From: Rickettsiales bacterium
Lineage (GTDB): Bacteria > Pseudomonadota > Alphaproteobacteria > G027485855
Reading direction: 5' to 3'
DNA length: 64,000 nucleotides
Assembly (NCBI GenBank): GCA_027485855.1
Contig: JAIXQD010000021.1
Span: 1 to 64,000 of the forward strand
Within the stretch, counting starts at the first letter, position 1, and every line of letters starts with the position of its first letter. A program made the translations under genes and the position numbers. The notes below the pieces were generated by a model. That model was not told where the DNA came from, ran no database searches, and saw nothing but the letters and a program-made list of their open reading frames with translations. This document shows positions 1 through 7,919 of the stretch, one piece after another.

Positions 1-3000
1 CTCGGCCTCTTCGGCGGCATTGATGATCTGCACCTTAAATTGCTGGCTTTGTTGTGCCAAATTCTGCCCACGCTCGGCAAAACGCGCATCAACCTGCGCC
101 AACCAATCTTGCAATTGCGCTTGCAGCTCTTGCTGCCAGCTTTGCCAACGCGCCTGTTGTTGCATGCTGGCATCGCCCAAACGCTGCACACTTTGGCTGG
201 CTGTGGCCTCGGCCTCTTCGGCGGCATTGCTGACCAAGCCGACAAACTGACGGCCACGCTCAGATAACACCTGACCGCTTTGCGCCAAACGGGCCTCTAA
301 AGCCGTAAGGAACTGCTGTGCTGTGCTTTGCAATTGGCCTGTGCCCGATTGCGCCAGCTGCGTTAATGCCTCAAGCGCTGTTTGCACGCTGCGTTTAAGC
401 TGCGCTTCAGTGGCCACAAGCTGCATTTCATTTTCTTGTGCCAGCATTTGGCTTTGATTGTTAAATTGCTGCACAATTTGCGCCAGACGAACGGCGGCTT
501 GTTGTAATTGCTGCTCGCTTTCAAAGGTGGCTTCGGTGAGCAAACGCTTGACTTGCTCGGTAACCGACAAAGCCGTATGGCTGGCTTGATTGGCCTGCAA
601 AGTTGTTTGCTCTAACTGCTGAGTTAAACCCGTGAGTGTGGTTGTGGCAATGGCTGTATCGCGTTGCAGCTGTTGTGCCAAAGCTTGGCTATAGTCGCTG
701 GCTTTAGCCACGCCTTGCACCAGCTCGGTTGTGCTGCTTTGCGCTTGCTCGCGCACGGTTTGTGCGGCGCTGGCAAAACGTGCCGCTGTTTCGCCCAAGC
801 GCTCATGCGCATGGCTGGCCGCATGTAACAGCTGCTCGACCTGCTGATGCGAACTGCGCAAGCTATCACCCAAACGACTGGTGGCATTTTGCCCGGCTGT
901 GGCAAGGTCGGCTTGTGCCGCACCCAAAGCAACACCTATAGCCTCAAGCCCCGCAAAGCTGGCTTGCGCTTGTTGCTCTAAGCGCACCTCTTGCGCAGTC
1001 AGTTGTTCGACCGCGCTGCCCAATTGCTGCAATTGCGTTTGCGCATTTTGCACCAAGATTTGTAGCTGACCATTAGTATTTTGTGCCTGCTGTGTAACCG
1101 CACCCAGCGTTTCTGCAAAAGCTAGGCTTTGTTGCTGGGCACTGCCATTAAAGGCCGCCAGCTGGGTTTGCAAATGCTGCACGCTGCTGGCGCTGGTTTC
1201 GGCCAATTGTTGTGCTGTGCTGCTAAAGGCTTCTTTGCCCAGATCGACCGCCTTAACGATAGCGCTGGCCTCAGTTTCAATGGTGCTCCGCAATTGCGCT
1301 GTCTCTTGGGCAAAGCCACCAATGACACTCACAATATATTGTAGCTGCGCCATGACCGCTGCTGCGCTTTGCTCATTTTGCTGGGTAAGGCCGGTAAGAT
1401 TTTGATTGGCGCCTTGCACCATGCCTAAATGCTGTTCAGCACTGCCACTCAAGCGCTGGAAGGCCGCATCGGCCTCGGCCACAAGACCAGACAGACGCGC
1501 CGCGGCTTGCTCGGCCAGCCTATCGGCCATGGCTTGCACATCGCCCAAACGCTGCGTTAAAGACGTCATGCTTTGATGCGCGGCATCGGTGTTGGTGCTG
1601 AGCTGCTGCGTAGTCACGCCCACATGCCCCGCAGCATCGGCCAGCTGCGTGACTTGCCGTTCAAGCCGCTCACTGAATTGCTGCAAGCTGCGCTCGTTAT
1701 TTTGCGCAATCTCGGCCAAACGCTGTTGCCCCTGACCCAAACTTTGCTCGGCGGCCATCGTGGTGCTGGTAAATTGCTGCACCCCTTGTTGCGCAAGCTG
1801 CACGGTGCCCACAACTTTAAGAATCTGCTCATTGGCTTGCTGGCTATGCATCATCAGCTGGCCGGCTTGCTCGGAGAGCTGACGGCTGGTAGCGCTGGTA
1901 TGTTCGCTGGCATTGGCGGCACTGCTTTGCACCTGCCCCGATAGACGCGACAATTGATCGGCAAGCTCAACCATACGTTGTGTAGCCATATCGACATGCT
2001 CGCCCACGGCCGCACGGCCTTGACCCAAACGGTTTTCTGCATGGCTGAGATTTTCAATAAGCTGCTGGGCTTCTTGTGCCAATATTTTTGCTGTTTGGCT
2101 GAGCTGCGCTTGCACGCCATCGAGCATACCGGCTTGCTGGTCAAAACGCTGCGCCACATCGCCCATAAGGTTGGTGGTTTCAACGCCCGCTTGCTGTAAG
2201 CGGCCGGTGGCTTTGTCTAAAAGGCGGGTGCCATGCTCGACCTGCTGGCCAAAACGCTCGCCCATGGCAGCCATGGCTGCCGTTGCTTGATTAGCCGTAT
2301 CAGACACCAGCGGCACAGCTTGCTGTAATTGTGTTTGCACCCGCGCCAAAGACTGCGCGGCCTCATCGCTGGCCATGGCAAGCGTGCGGCTCAGGCTGGT
2401 GCTTTGCTCATCTAGCTGCTGTGTGTGCAATTTCTGGCGCTGCTCAATCTGCTGGCTTGCGGCAATAAATTGTTGCTGCTGTTCTTGATATTTTTGCAGA
2501 TTCAGTTGCAGGTTTTGTACGGTGCTATCGCTGTTATCGCGCAATTGCGTAATGTTGCGACCAACGGCACCCGCCACTTCAGACAGGCGCAGAATATTTT
2601 GATCGGCGGTTTCTTGTGTTGAAAGCTTAAGGTTATCAAGCCGTGCGGTGAGCTGCTGCACATGCTCAAGGCTTTGACCCGTGCCATCTTTAATTTGCTG
2701 GGCGCGGCCTAATAATTGCTCGCCGGCCTGTTGCAAGGCCACCAAGCGCTGATCGAGCTGACGTGACAAACGCTCGAGCGCTTCGCCACTTTGATTGGTG
2801 GCAGTTTGCACCTGCTCGCTATCGCGCACAAGCTTGCCCGACACGCCTTCATAGCGGCTGCTGGCTTCGCTGAAATCGGTGGCAAAGCGCTCGGCTAATG
2901 TGCGCGCTTCGCTGGCCATGGCCGCATAACGACTGGCATGCTCATGGCTGGAAAGACTCAGCTGTTCACCGGCCTTGTTAAATTGTTGCAGCAATTGCTG

Positions 3001-4362
3001 CAAATCGAAACCGAGCTTGTCGGCGTCATCACGCAATTGGGTTAAACGCTGGGTCAGGCGCTCATCGGCGGCGGTAAAAGTTTGCGTGGCTTCTTGGTGG
3101 GCTTCTTGAAAGCGCGTAGCGCCAAAATCAATTTGCTGGCTGGTTTTGGCCAATGCCGCATCGATGCTATGCACCACTTGCTCGAGTTGTGTTAATTGAC
3201 GGCGTGCGTTTTCTTCGAGCGATTGCGCCCGCGTTTGCAAAGTGCCCTCGCTTTGATTGAGCTCATGTGCTGCCGACAGCAAAGTATCGGTGGCCATCAG
3301 CGCCCGATCGCGCAAAACATCGCTGGCATTTTGTAATTGCTCGGTGCCTTTTTGCCATTGCATCAGTAAGCGCTCGGCTTCGGTGCGGCCATCGCTGGCG
3401 GCGGCGATAAAATCTTGGATGCGTTGGTCAACCAGCGCACTGCTTTTTTCAAGTGCGGTGGTTACTTCGGTGGTGGCTTTGACAAAGCCGGCCTCGCGCT
3501 CGCTGATTTGTAATTCAAGCTTTTGCGCTTCAGCCAAACGGCGCTGCGTCGCGCCATCAATTTTATCGAGCGTTTGCGCCAAATCGCTTTCTAGGGCGGC
3601 AAAGCGTTTGGCCACATGTTGAGCGCTGCTATCGAGCGTATCGCTGATTTTTACATTGCGCTGTTGCAGTTGTTCAGTGTGATCAAGCCCGTTTTGCAAC
3701 AGCTCTTGCAGGCTTTTTGTTTCAGTACGCAAAGCCACAATAATAGATTGCACATCTTGCGTGGTGCGTTGTGCCGTATCCGACAAAGTATCGGCCTCAT
3801 CGCGCAGCAGCAGCAGGGCTTTTTCGGCTTGGGCGCGCGAAATCTCGCCGCCTTCGCGCAGTAAATCAACTTGGGTACGCAGCGCCTCATTGAAGCGACG
3901 CACGCGCGCATCGGCCGCGCCCTCATCGGCAAAAATCTGCGCCAGCTGTGCTGTGAGTGGTGCGGTAATGGCCTCAATCTCACGGCCACGCTGTACAAAA
4001 CCCATAACCATCCATAACAACACCACAGGCAACATCAGGCCCGACATGGCCATCACGGCCGTAGTAATGGGCGCACCAAGCAAGCCGGTAAAGCCGCCGG
4101 CCTCAATAATAAAAATACCGCAAGCCAGCAACCAGCCGAAGGTCATGCCAAAACCAACCCATAAAAAGCCGCTGCCCGATTTACGCGAGCGCGGCGTGCC
4201 AGCAAGCGGCAATTTTATTTTTGGCACATTGGGCATTTTGAAAGATTTAGGCGGCTTGATTGAGGCAGGTGCCATGCTTGCGGTTTTTGGCGCAGTTTTA
4301 GCCGCAGGCTTTGCGGCAGATTTTAAAATTGTTTTGTTATTGTTATTAGGTGCGTCAACCAT
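1..4362 (-). CDS. Giant membrane-anchored coiled-coil protein (TipN/GPR-like), 3' end beyond window
   Basis: One uninterrupted frame of 1454 codons enters from the window edge, so the protein is longer than 1,450 residues. The start is an ATG about 7 bases after GAGAGG. Residues 1-65 are Lys/Ala/Pro-rich and disordered. Two hydrophobic helices follow (about 66-86 and 100-123), then an almost purely helical region rich in Gln, Ala, Glu and Ser with heptad-like spacing to the edge. No enzymatic motif is visible. This layout matches the TipN and GPR/RgsE polarity scaffolds of alphaproteobacteria, which organise the cell pole, and large 'kinesin-like' or apolipoprotein-like annotations. The polar role is inference from architecture. 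Near its visible end, a segment containing NAAEEAE recurs 69 residues apart. Confidence 0.85.
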   Translation of the reverse strand, partial: MVDAPNNNNKTILKSAAKPAAKTAPKTASMAPASIKPPKSFKMPNVPKIKLPLAGTPRSRKSGSGFLWVGFGMTFGWLLACGIFIIEAGGFTGLLGAPITTAVMAMSGLMLPVVLLWMVMGFVQRGREIEAITAPLTAQLAQIFADEGAADARVRRFNEALRTQVDLLREGGEISRAQAEKALLLLRDEADTLSDTAQRTTQDVQSIIVALRTETKSLQELLQNGLDHTEQLQQRNVKISDTLDSSAQHVAKRFAALESDLAQTLDKIDGATQRRLAEAQKLELQISEREAGFVKATTEVTTALEKSSALVDQRIQDFIAAASDGRTEAERLLMQWQKGTEQLQNASDVLRDRALMATDTLLSAAHELNQSEGTLQTRAQSLEENARRQLTQLEQVVHSIDAALAKTSQQIDFGATRFQEAHQEATQTFTAADERLTQRLTQLRDDADKLGFDLQQLLQQFNKAGEQLSLSSHEHASRYAAMASEARTLAERFATDFSEASSRYEGVSGKLVRDSEQVQTATNQSGEALERLSRQLDQRLVALQQAGEQLLGRAQQIKDGTGQSLEHVQQLTARLDNLKLSTQETADQNILRLSEVAGAVGRNITQLRDNSDSTVQNLQLNLQKYQEQQQQFIAASQQIEQRQKLHTQQLDEQSTSLSRTLAMASDEAAQSLARVQTQLQQAVPLVSDTANQATAAMAAMGERFGQQVEHGTRLLDKATGRLQQAGVETTNLMGDVAQRFDQQAGMLDGVQAQLSQTAKILAQEAQQLIENLSHAENRLGQGRAAVGEHVDMATQRMVELADQLSRLSGQVQSSAANASEHTSATSRQLSEQAGQLMMHSQQANEQILKVVGTVQLAQQGVQQFTSTTMAAEQSLGQGQQRLAEIAQNNERSLQQFSERLERQVTQLADAAGHVGVTTQQLSTNTDAAHQSMTSLTQRLGDVQAMADRLAEQAAARLSGLVAEADAAFQRLSGSAEQHLGMVQGANQNLTGLTQQNEQSAAAVMAQLQYIVSVIGGFAQETAQLRSTIETEASAIVKAVDLGKEAFSSTAQQLAETSASSVQHLQTQLAAFNGSAQQQSLAFAETLGAVTQQAQNTNGQLQILVQNAQTQLQQLGSAVEQLTAQEVRLEQQAQASFAGLEAIGVALGAAQADLATAGQNATSRLGDSLRSSHQQVEQLLHAASHAHERLGETAARFASAAQTVREQAQSSTTELVQGVAKASDYSQALAQQLQRDTAIATTTLTGLTQQLEQTTLQANQASHTALSVTEQVKRLLTEATFESEQQLQQAAVRLAQIVQQFNNQSQMLAQENEMQLVATEAQLKRSVQTALEALTQLAQSGTGQLQSTAQQFLTALEARLAQSGQVLSERGRQFVGLVSNAAEEAEATASQSVQRLGDASMQQQARWQSWQQELQAQLQDWLAQVDARFAERGQNLAQQSQQFKVQIINAAEEAE

Positions 4363-4490
4363 GGCTGGCCTCTCAAGCAATCAATACGAATGCGTTATGC
4401 GTTTGAAAAAAGGTTCGGTAAGAAAAAGATGCAGCACTTTAGCAGGCCGCATGCGGATTCTTCAATCTTTTTTAATAATTAGGCGGGCAA

Positions 4491-4862
4491 TTAAAACAGG
4501 CCGGCCTGTTTTGTTGCGATGTCGGTTTTTTCTTTGTTTTTGGCAAGGTTTTCGGCCACACCGACGCGTTTAGTCTTGTGCCACAGCTCTATTCCCTGCT
4601 GATAGGCCGCCCGCCCCAATAAATGGCTACTAATCGGGCTGGTAATGAGTAAAAAGAAGCAAATCAGCCCGCAGCGCAAGGCAACAGCCATATCGTCAAA
4701 AGCCAAAGCCGTGCCGAGCAAAACAAAAAATGCGCCAAGGCTGCTGGCTAAACCCACCGCATGAATGCGCAGCAACACATCGGGCAGGCGCACCATGCCC
4801 AAAGCCGCAATACAGCAAAGCGCCGCCCCAAAAATGCAAAACCCAAGCGCCAGCAGTATCAT
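4491..4862 (-). CDS. mnhG: Na+/H+ antiporter subunit G
   Basis: Small membrane subunit of the Mrp/Mnh multisubunit monovalent cation/proton antiporter, 123 residues. It has three hydrophobic segments, at roughly residues 1-22, 35-55 and 62-82. The family's N-terminal pattern GMVRLPDVLLRIHA is intact. A charged Lys-rich cytoplasmic tail follows the last helix. It is the last gene of the antiporter operon, and its ATG overlaps the mnhF stop by four bases, consistent with translational coupling. Family assignment is secure. Which ion the complex prefers (Na+, K+ or Li+) cannot be read from the sequence. Confidence 0.93.
   Translation of the reverse strand: MILLALGFCIFGAALCCIAALGMVRLPDVLLRIHAVGLASSLGAFFVLLGTALAFDDMAVALRCGLICFFLLITSPISSHLLGRAAYQQGIELWHKTKRVGVAENLAKNKEKTDIATKQAGLF
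4494..4513 (-). terminator. Palindrome spanning the mnhG stop codon
   Basis: AAAACAGG and CCTGTTTT arms with a CCGG centre form a 20-bp perfect palindrome. It encodes the last residues and stop of mnhG (Lys-Gln-Ala-Gly-Leu-Phe-stop). With four U residues at its end it may act as a short terminator separating the Mrp operon from the coiled-coil gene. The U tract is short, so this is tentative. Confidence 0.35.
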
Positions 4863-5191
4863 TTTTCGCTTTCCTCCGGACGGCGGCGCTCAACAAAACG
4901 CGCCACTGCAACATTACCGACAAAGCCCATAACCGCTAAGCCCAGCGCAATATCAATATATAAAGCCCGCCCCGAGAATAGCGCAAACAAGGCCATAAAG
5001 CACAAAGCCAGCACGGCCAGCAAATCCATCGCCACGGCGCGTTCAATATAAAGCGGGCCGCGCCACAAACGCCACAAAGACAACAGCAAGGCCAGCACCA
5101 ACAGCGCCATGGCTACCATAAACATTTGTGCCGGCACGCCCGCCATGCTTTCAACCATTTTCCAAGGCGCGATAAAATCTTCCATGTGCAT
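4859..5191 (-). CDS. mnhF: Na+/H+ antiporter subunit F
   Basis: Subunit F of the Mrp antiporter, 110 residues with three predicted membrane helices. The segment GPLYIERAVAMDLL corresponds to the conserved GP-x-x-x-DR-VA-D loop of MrpF, with Glu-Arg in place of Asp-Arg. It lies between mnhE (5-base gap) and mnhG (4-base overlap), the normal order in seven-gene Mrp operons. The short extramembrane ends suggest a structural role in the membrane arm. MrpF is needed for complex stability in characterised systems; that statement comes from the family, not from this sequence. Confidence 0.92.
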   Translation of the reverse strand: MHMEDFIAPWKMVESMAGVPAQMFMVAMALLVLALLLSLWRLWRGPLYIERAVAMDLLAVLALCFMALFALFSGRALYIDIALGLAVMGFVGNVAVARFVERRRPEESEK

Positions 5192-5196
5192 GCTCC

Positions 5197-5676
5197 TTAC
5201 CGCTCTGCCCCGCGCGCGGCCACAATGCGTTTAACAAAAACATCCGTTATATCAGCACGTAATTTATCAATATCGGCACAATGCAGCGCATGCACAAATA
5301 GCTGGTTTTTTTCAACAGCAATATCAAGCGTGAGCGTGCCGGGTGTGAGCGTCACCATATTAGCCAGCAATACAAGCTCGGCATCGTTTAAGGGGGGCAG
5401 CGGCACAGCCACAAGGCAAGGTTGCAGCGCCAAGCGTGGTCGCAAAATTTGCACAGCCACTTGCAGATTAGCCAACAGCAGCTCACGCATAAAAACCACG
5501 GCCAAACAAAACCAGCGCCACAAGGCCCGCGGCCACCAGCGCCCTTTGGGCCAGCCCGTTACGCTCAACACCAAAAAGGCCACGGCCGCACCCAATAAAA
5601 TATTCCCCACCGAAAAATCGGCATTCAGCGCCAGCCATAACAGTGTCAGCAAAACAAGGCATAGGATCTTTTGCAT
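5197..5676 (-). CDS. mnhE: Na+/H+ antiporter subunit E
   Basis: Subunit E of the Mrp antiporter, about 159 residues. The frame is open 67 codons further upstream, but that part overlaps mnhD and is not MnhE-like. The ATG two bases after the mnhD stop begins a typical N-terminal membrane helix (MQKILCLVLLTLLWLAL). The C-terminal half contains NMVTLTPGTLTLDIA, the conserved soluble MnhE motif. The neighbouring genes in standard Mrp order support the assignment. Confidence 0.93.
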   Translation of the reverse strand: MQKILCLVLLTLLWLALNADFSVGNILLGAAVAFLVLSVTGWPKGRWWPRALWRWFCLAVVFMRELLLANLQVAVQILRPRLALQPCLVAVPLPPLNDAELVLLANMVTLTPGTLTLDIAVEKNQLFVHALHCADIDKLRADITDVFVKRIVAARGAER

Positions 5677-5678
5677 AT

Positions 5679-7115
5679 TCAGCCCCGCATCATTTGATGG
5701 TAGCGGCTGGGGTTGCTTAACCCTTGTGCGGCATTGGCACAAAAATCCAGCCAAAGCTGTGGCGCCAAGCCAAGCCATAATAACAGCAGCAACAAAATAG
5801 CCGCAGGCCACACGGCGCGTAATTCTAGCACCTGCAAGCCAGGGGCGCGCAATTCTTCCAGCAGCAAAGATTGCCAAGAGCGCACCAGCGCATAAAGCAG
5901 TAATAAGCCACTACTCACCAGCAACAGCGACACAAACAAAGCGTGCGGCGTGACGCTTTGCAAAATTTGCAGCTTGCTCCAAAAGGCCGGGCTGGGCGGC
6001 AAGCCAATAGTCAGCGCAAACGCCAAAGCCACTGCGGGCGGATGCCATGAAGCCGCAAGCCTGCCCGCCCCCGCCGCAAACGCCAAGCCCACCAGCAAAA
6101 ACAACGCGGCCTTACTCAGCATATCTTGGGTCATATAGCTGAGCGCGGCGGTTGTGTCACCCACACCAAAAGCCAGCAACGTCATGCCGGTGCCCAGCGC
6201 CACCAGCCACACCAATTGCCGCACAAGTTCGCGCTCGGCGACCACACCCAAACTTGCCAACAGCACCGTGATAAAGCCAAGGGCGGTAAACAGCTCGGGC
6301 AGCCACGGCACAAACGGCCACAAGAAGCTGCTTAAACGCATAATGGCATAAAGTCCTAATTTGGTTAGCACGGCGGCAAATACGCCCAGCATTGGCCAAG
6401 GCAGCCACACATAACTAAAGGGCAGCCAGAAAAATAACGGAAAAATGGCCGCTTTCAAAAACAGGCCCAGCAAAATCATTGCCATTGCTGTGTGCATTAA
6501 GGCGGCATCGGTCAGCCAAAGCGGCTGCAGTCGGCTGGCAAGGTCGGTGAAATTAAGCGTGCCGGTGAGGCCATAAAGCAAACCCACGCCCAGCAAAAAT
6601 ATGGCCGTGCCCAGCCAATTAAGCACGCCATAAAACAGCACCTTAACCAAGCGATCGCGCGGCACCGATAAGGCCAGCAAGGCTAAAGCGGTCATGAGAG
6701 AAATCTCAAACCAGACATATAAATTAAAAATATCGCCTGTTAAAAATGTTGCGGCACTGCCCGCTTGCAAAATAAGCAGCAGCGGTAAAATGGGTGCGGC
6801 GGGCGCCTGTCCGCCAGGCCAAAAACAAAGCTGTGCCATGAGCAGTAAAAAAACCACCGCAACAATAACGCAAAGTCCAGCGCCTAAACTATCGGCCAGC
6901 ACACCCACGCCATGCGGCGCTGGCCACGCCCCCATTTGCAGCAATATTGGCCCAAATTGGTCAACGGTTTGATAAAGCGCGATGGCCAACGGCACTTGTA
7001 ACAAGCCCGAGACCAAGGCAATCACTTGCTGCTGTCGTGGTGCGCCCCACGCCAATGCGGCAAAGGCCGCGGCCAGCAAGGGCAGAATAATTGGCAAAGC
7101 CACCAACCATGACAT
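5679..7115 (-). CDS. mnhD: Na+/H+ antiporter subunit D (NuoN/NuoM-like)
   Basis: Large proton-translocating subunit of the Mrp antiporter, homologous to the complex I antiporter-like subunits, 478 residues from the chosen ATG. That ATG starts MSWLVALPIILPLL one base after the mnhC stop; the 23 extra upstream codons overlap mnhC and were rejected. Most of the protein is hydrophobic, with roughly 13-14 helices. The conserved membrane Glu appears in NLYVWFEISLMTALALLAL and a conserved Lys in AVLTKLGLYAIMRL, residues that in this family take part in ion or proton transfer. No truncation or missing signature was seen. Confidence 0.95.
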   Translation of the reverse strand: MSWLVALPIILPLLAAAFAALAWGAPRQQQVIALVSGLLQVPLAIALYQTVDQFGPILLQMGAWPAPHGVGVLADSLGAGLCVIVAVVFLLLMAQLCFWPGGQAPAAPILPLLLILQAGSAATFLTGDIFNLYVWFEISLMTALALLALSVPRDRLVKVLFYGVLNWLGTAIFLLGVGLLYGLTGTLNFTDLASRLQPLWLTDAALMHTAMAMILLGLFLKAAIFPLFFWLPFSYVWLPWPMLGVFAAVLTKLGLYAIMRLSSFLWPFVPWLPELFTALGFITVLLASLGVVAERELVRQLVWLVALGTGMTLLAFGVGDTTAALSYMTQDMLSKAALFLLVGLAFAAGAGRLAASWHPPAVALAFALTIGLPPSPAFWSKLQILQSVTPHALFVSLLLVSSGLLLLYALVRSWQSLLLEELRAPGLQVLELRAVWPAAILLLLLLWLGLAPQLWLDFCANAAQGLSNPSRYHQMMRG

Positions 7116-7116
7116 G

Positions 7117-7479
7117 CTAAGTGCGCCTTTCTGCTTTGGGCGGTGGTGGTGGCTCTTCAATAATGGGCGGGGCATCGGCCTCAATGCGCATCAGCAGCAA
7201 CAGAAATACACAAAAGAACCCAAGGCCAATCACAATCGCCGTTAAAATAAGCGCCTGCGGCAGCGGGTTAACAATAAGCGCTGCTTTGGTTGTAGTTTGC
7301 TCTATGTCTATAAAGGCCGGTAAGGCGGGGGTAATGCGCCCCGCCAATAGTAATGACAAATTAATGGCACTGCCCAGCAAGCTTAAGCCCAAAACCACGC
7401 GCAGCCATTGCCGCGCCAGCATTAAATAGCTTGCAGCCGCCACCATGGCGCCAACAACTGCGGCCCAGATGAGGTTCAT
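7117..7479 (-). CDS. mnhC: Na+/H+ antiporter subunit C (NuoK-like)
   Basis: NuoK-like subunit C of the Mrp antiporter, 120 residues with three hydrophobic helices. NPLPQALILTAIVIG is the typical MnhC/NuoK signature. The tail is proline-rich (six consecutive Pro after Glu-Glu) and charged, longer than in some relatives. The ATG overlaps the mnhB stop by four bases, and mnhD begins one base after this stop, so translation is tightly coupled. In complex I the homologous subunit lies next to the antiporter-like subunits, which predicts contact with MnhD and MnhA here. Confidence 0.95.
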   Translation of the reverse strand: MNLIWAAVVGAMVAAASYLMLARQWLRVVLGLSLLGSAINLSLLLAGRITPALPAFIDIEQTTTKAALIVNPLPQALILTAIVIGLGFFCVFLLLLMRIEADAPPIIEEPPPPPKAERRT

Positions 7480-7919
7480 GAGGCCTCCTCAAATAATGGC
7501 ACAGCCACAGCCAGCAATGCGCCTAACACCGCAAAATAAACGCCTAAATCAAACACCATGGGCGTGCCAAGCTTAAACATCTGCCCGTCTGGCAGAGGCA
7601 GGCTGAGCCACAGGCCCGTTAAAAATGGGTCATCGCCAAAAAGCGCGGGCAACCCCGACAAAACCGATAGCAGCAAGCCAAAGCCAATGAGTTTGACCGG
7701 CGCATAAGGCAAATGCAAAGACATAGGCACAAAACCAAAGGCGGCTTTTTGCAAATGATATTGCGCTTCAGCATGCAGCATAAAAGCGGCCGCCGCCACT
7801 AAAGCGCCGATAAATCCGCCGCCAGGGGCCACATGCCCGCGCAAACACAGCCACGCCGAAACCAGCAGCAAAATCGGAAACAGCCATCTTTGCGTGACAA
7901 ATAAAATGAGCGATGGCAT
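7476..7919 (-). CDS. mnhB: Na+/H+ antiporter subunit B
   Basis: Subunit B of the Mrp antiporter, 147 residues with four hydrophobic segments. The segment RGHVAPGGGFIGALVAA is the hallmark of MnhB and of the related C-terminal domain of MnhA. Start and stop interlock with the neighbours: its ATG shares a base with the mnhA stop (TGATG) and its end overlaps mnhC by four bases. The cluster encodes MnhA and MnhB as separate proteins, so it is a seven-gene operon rather than the six-gene form with an A-B fusion. Confidence 0.94.
   Translation of the reverse strand: MPSLILFVTQRWLFPILLLVSAWLCLRGHVAPGGGFIGALVAAAAFMLHAEAQYHLQKAAFGFVPMSLHLPYAPVKLIGFGLLLSVLSGLPALFGDDPFLTGLWLSLPLPDGQMFKLGTPMVFDLGVYFAVLGALLAVAVPLFEEAS

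Noticed and set aside
20..4300. Many short open frames on the plus strand over the giant coiled-coil gene, some very Cys-rich
   Set aside because: They are antisense shadows of the Gln/Ala-rich codons of the minus-strand gene; Cys arises from TGC/TGT opposite GCA/ACA codons.
5677..5877. 67-codon upstream extension of mnhE
   Set aside because: It lies inside mnhD in another frame and does not resemble MnhE; the ATG just after the mnhD stop gives the family N-terminus.
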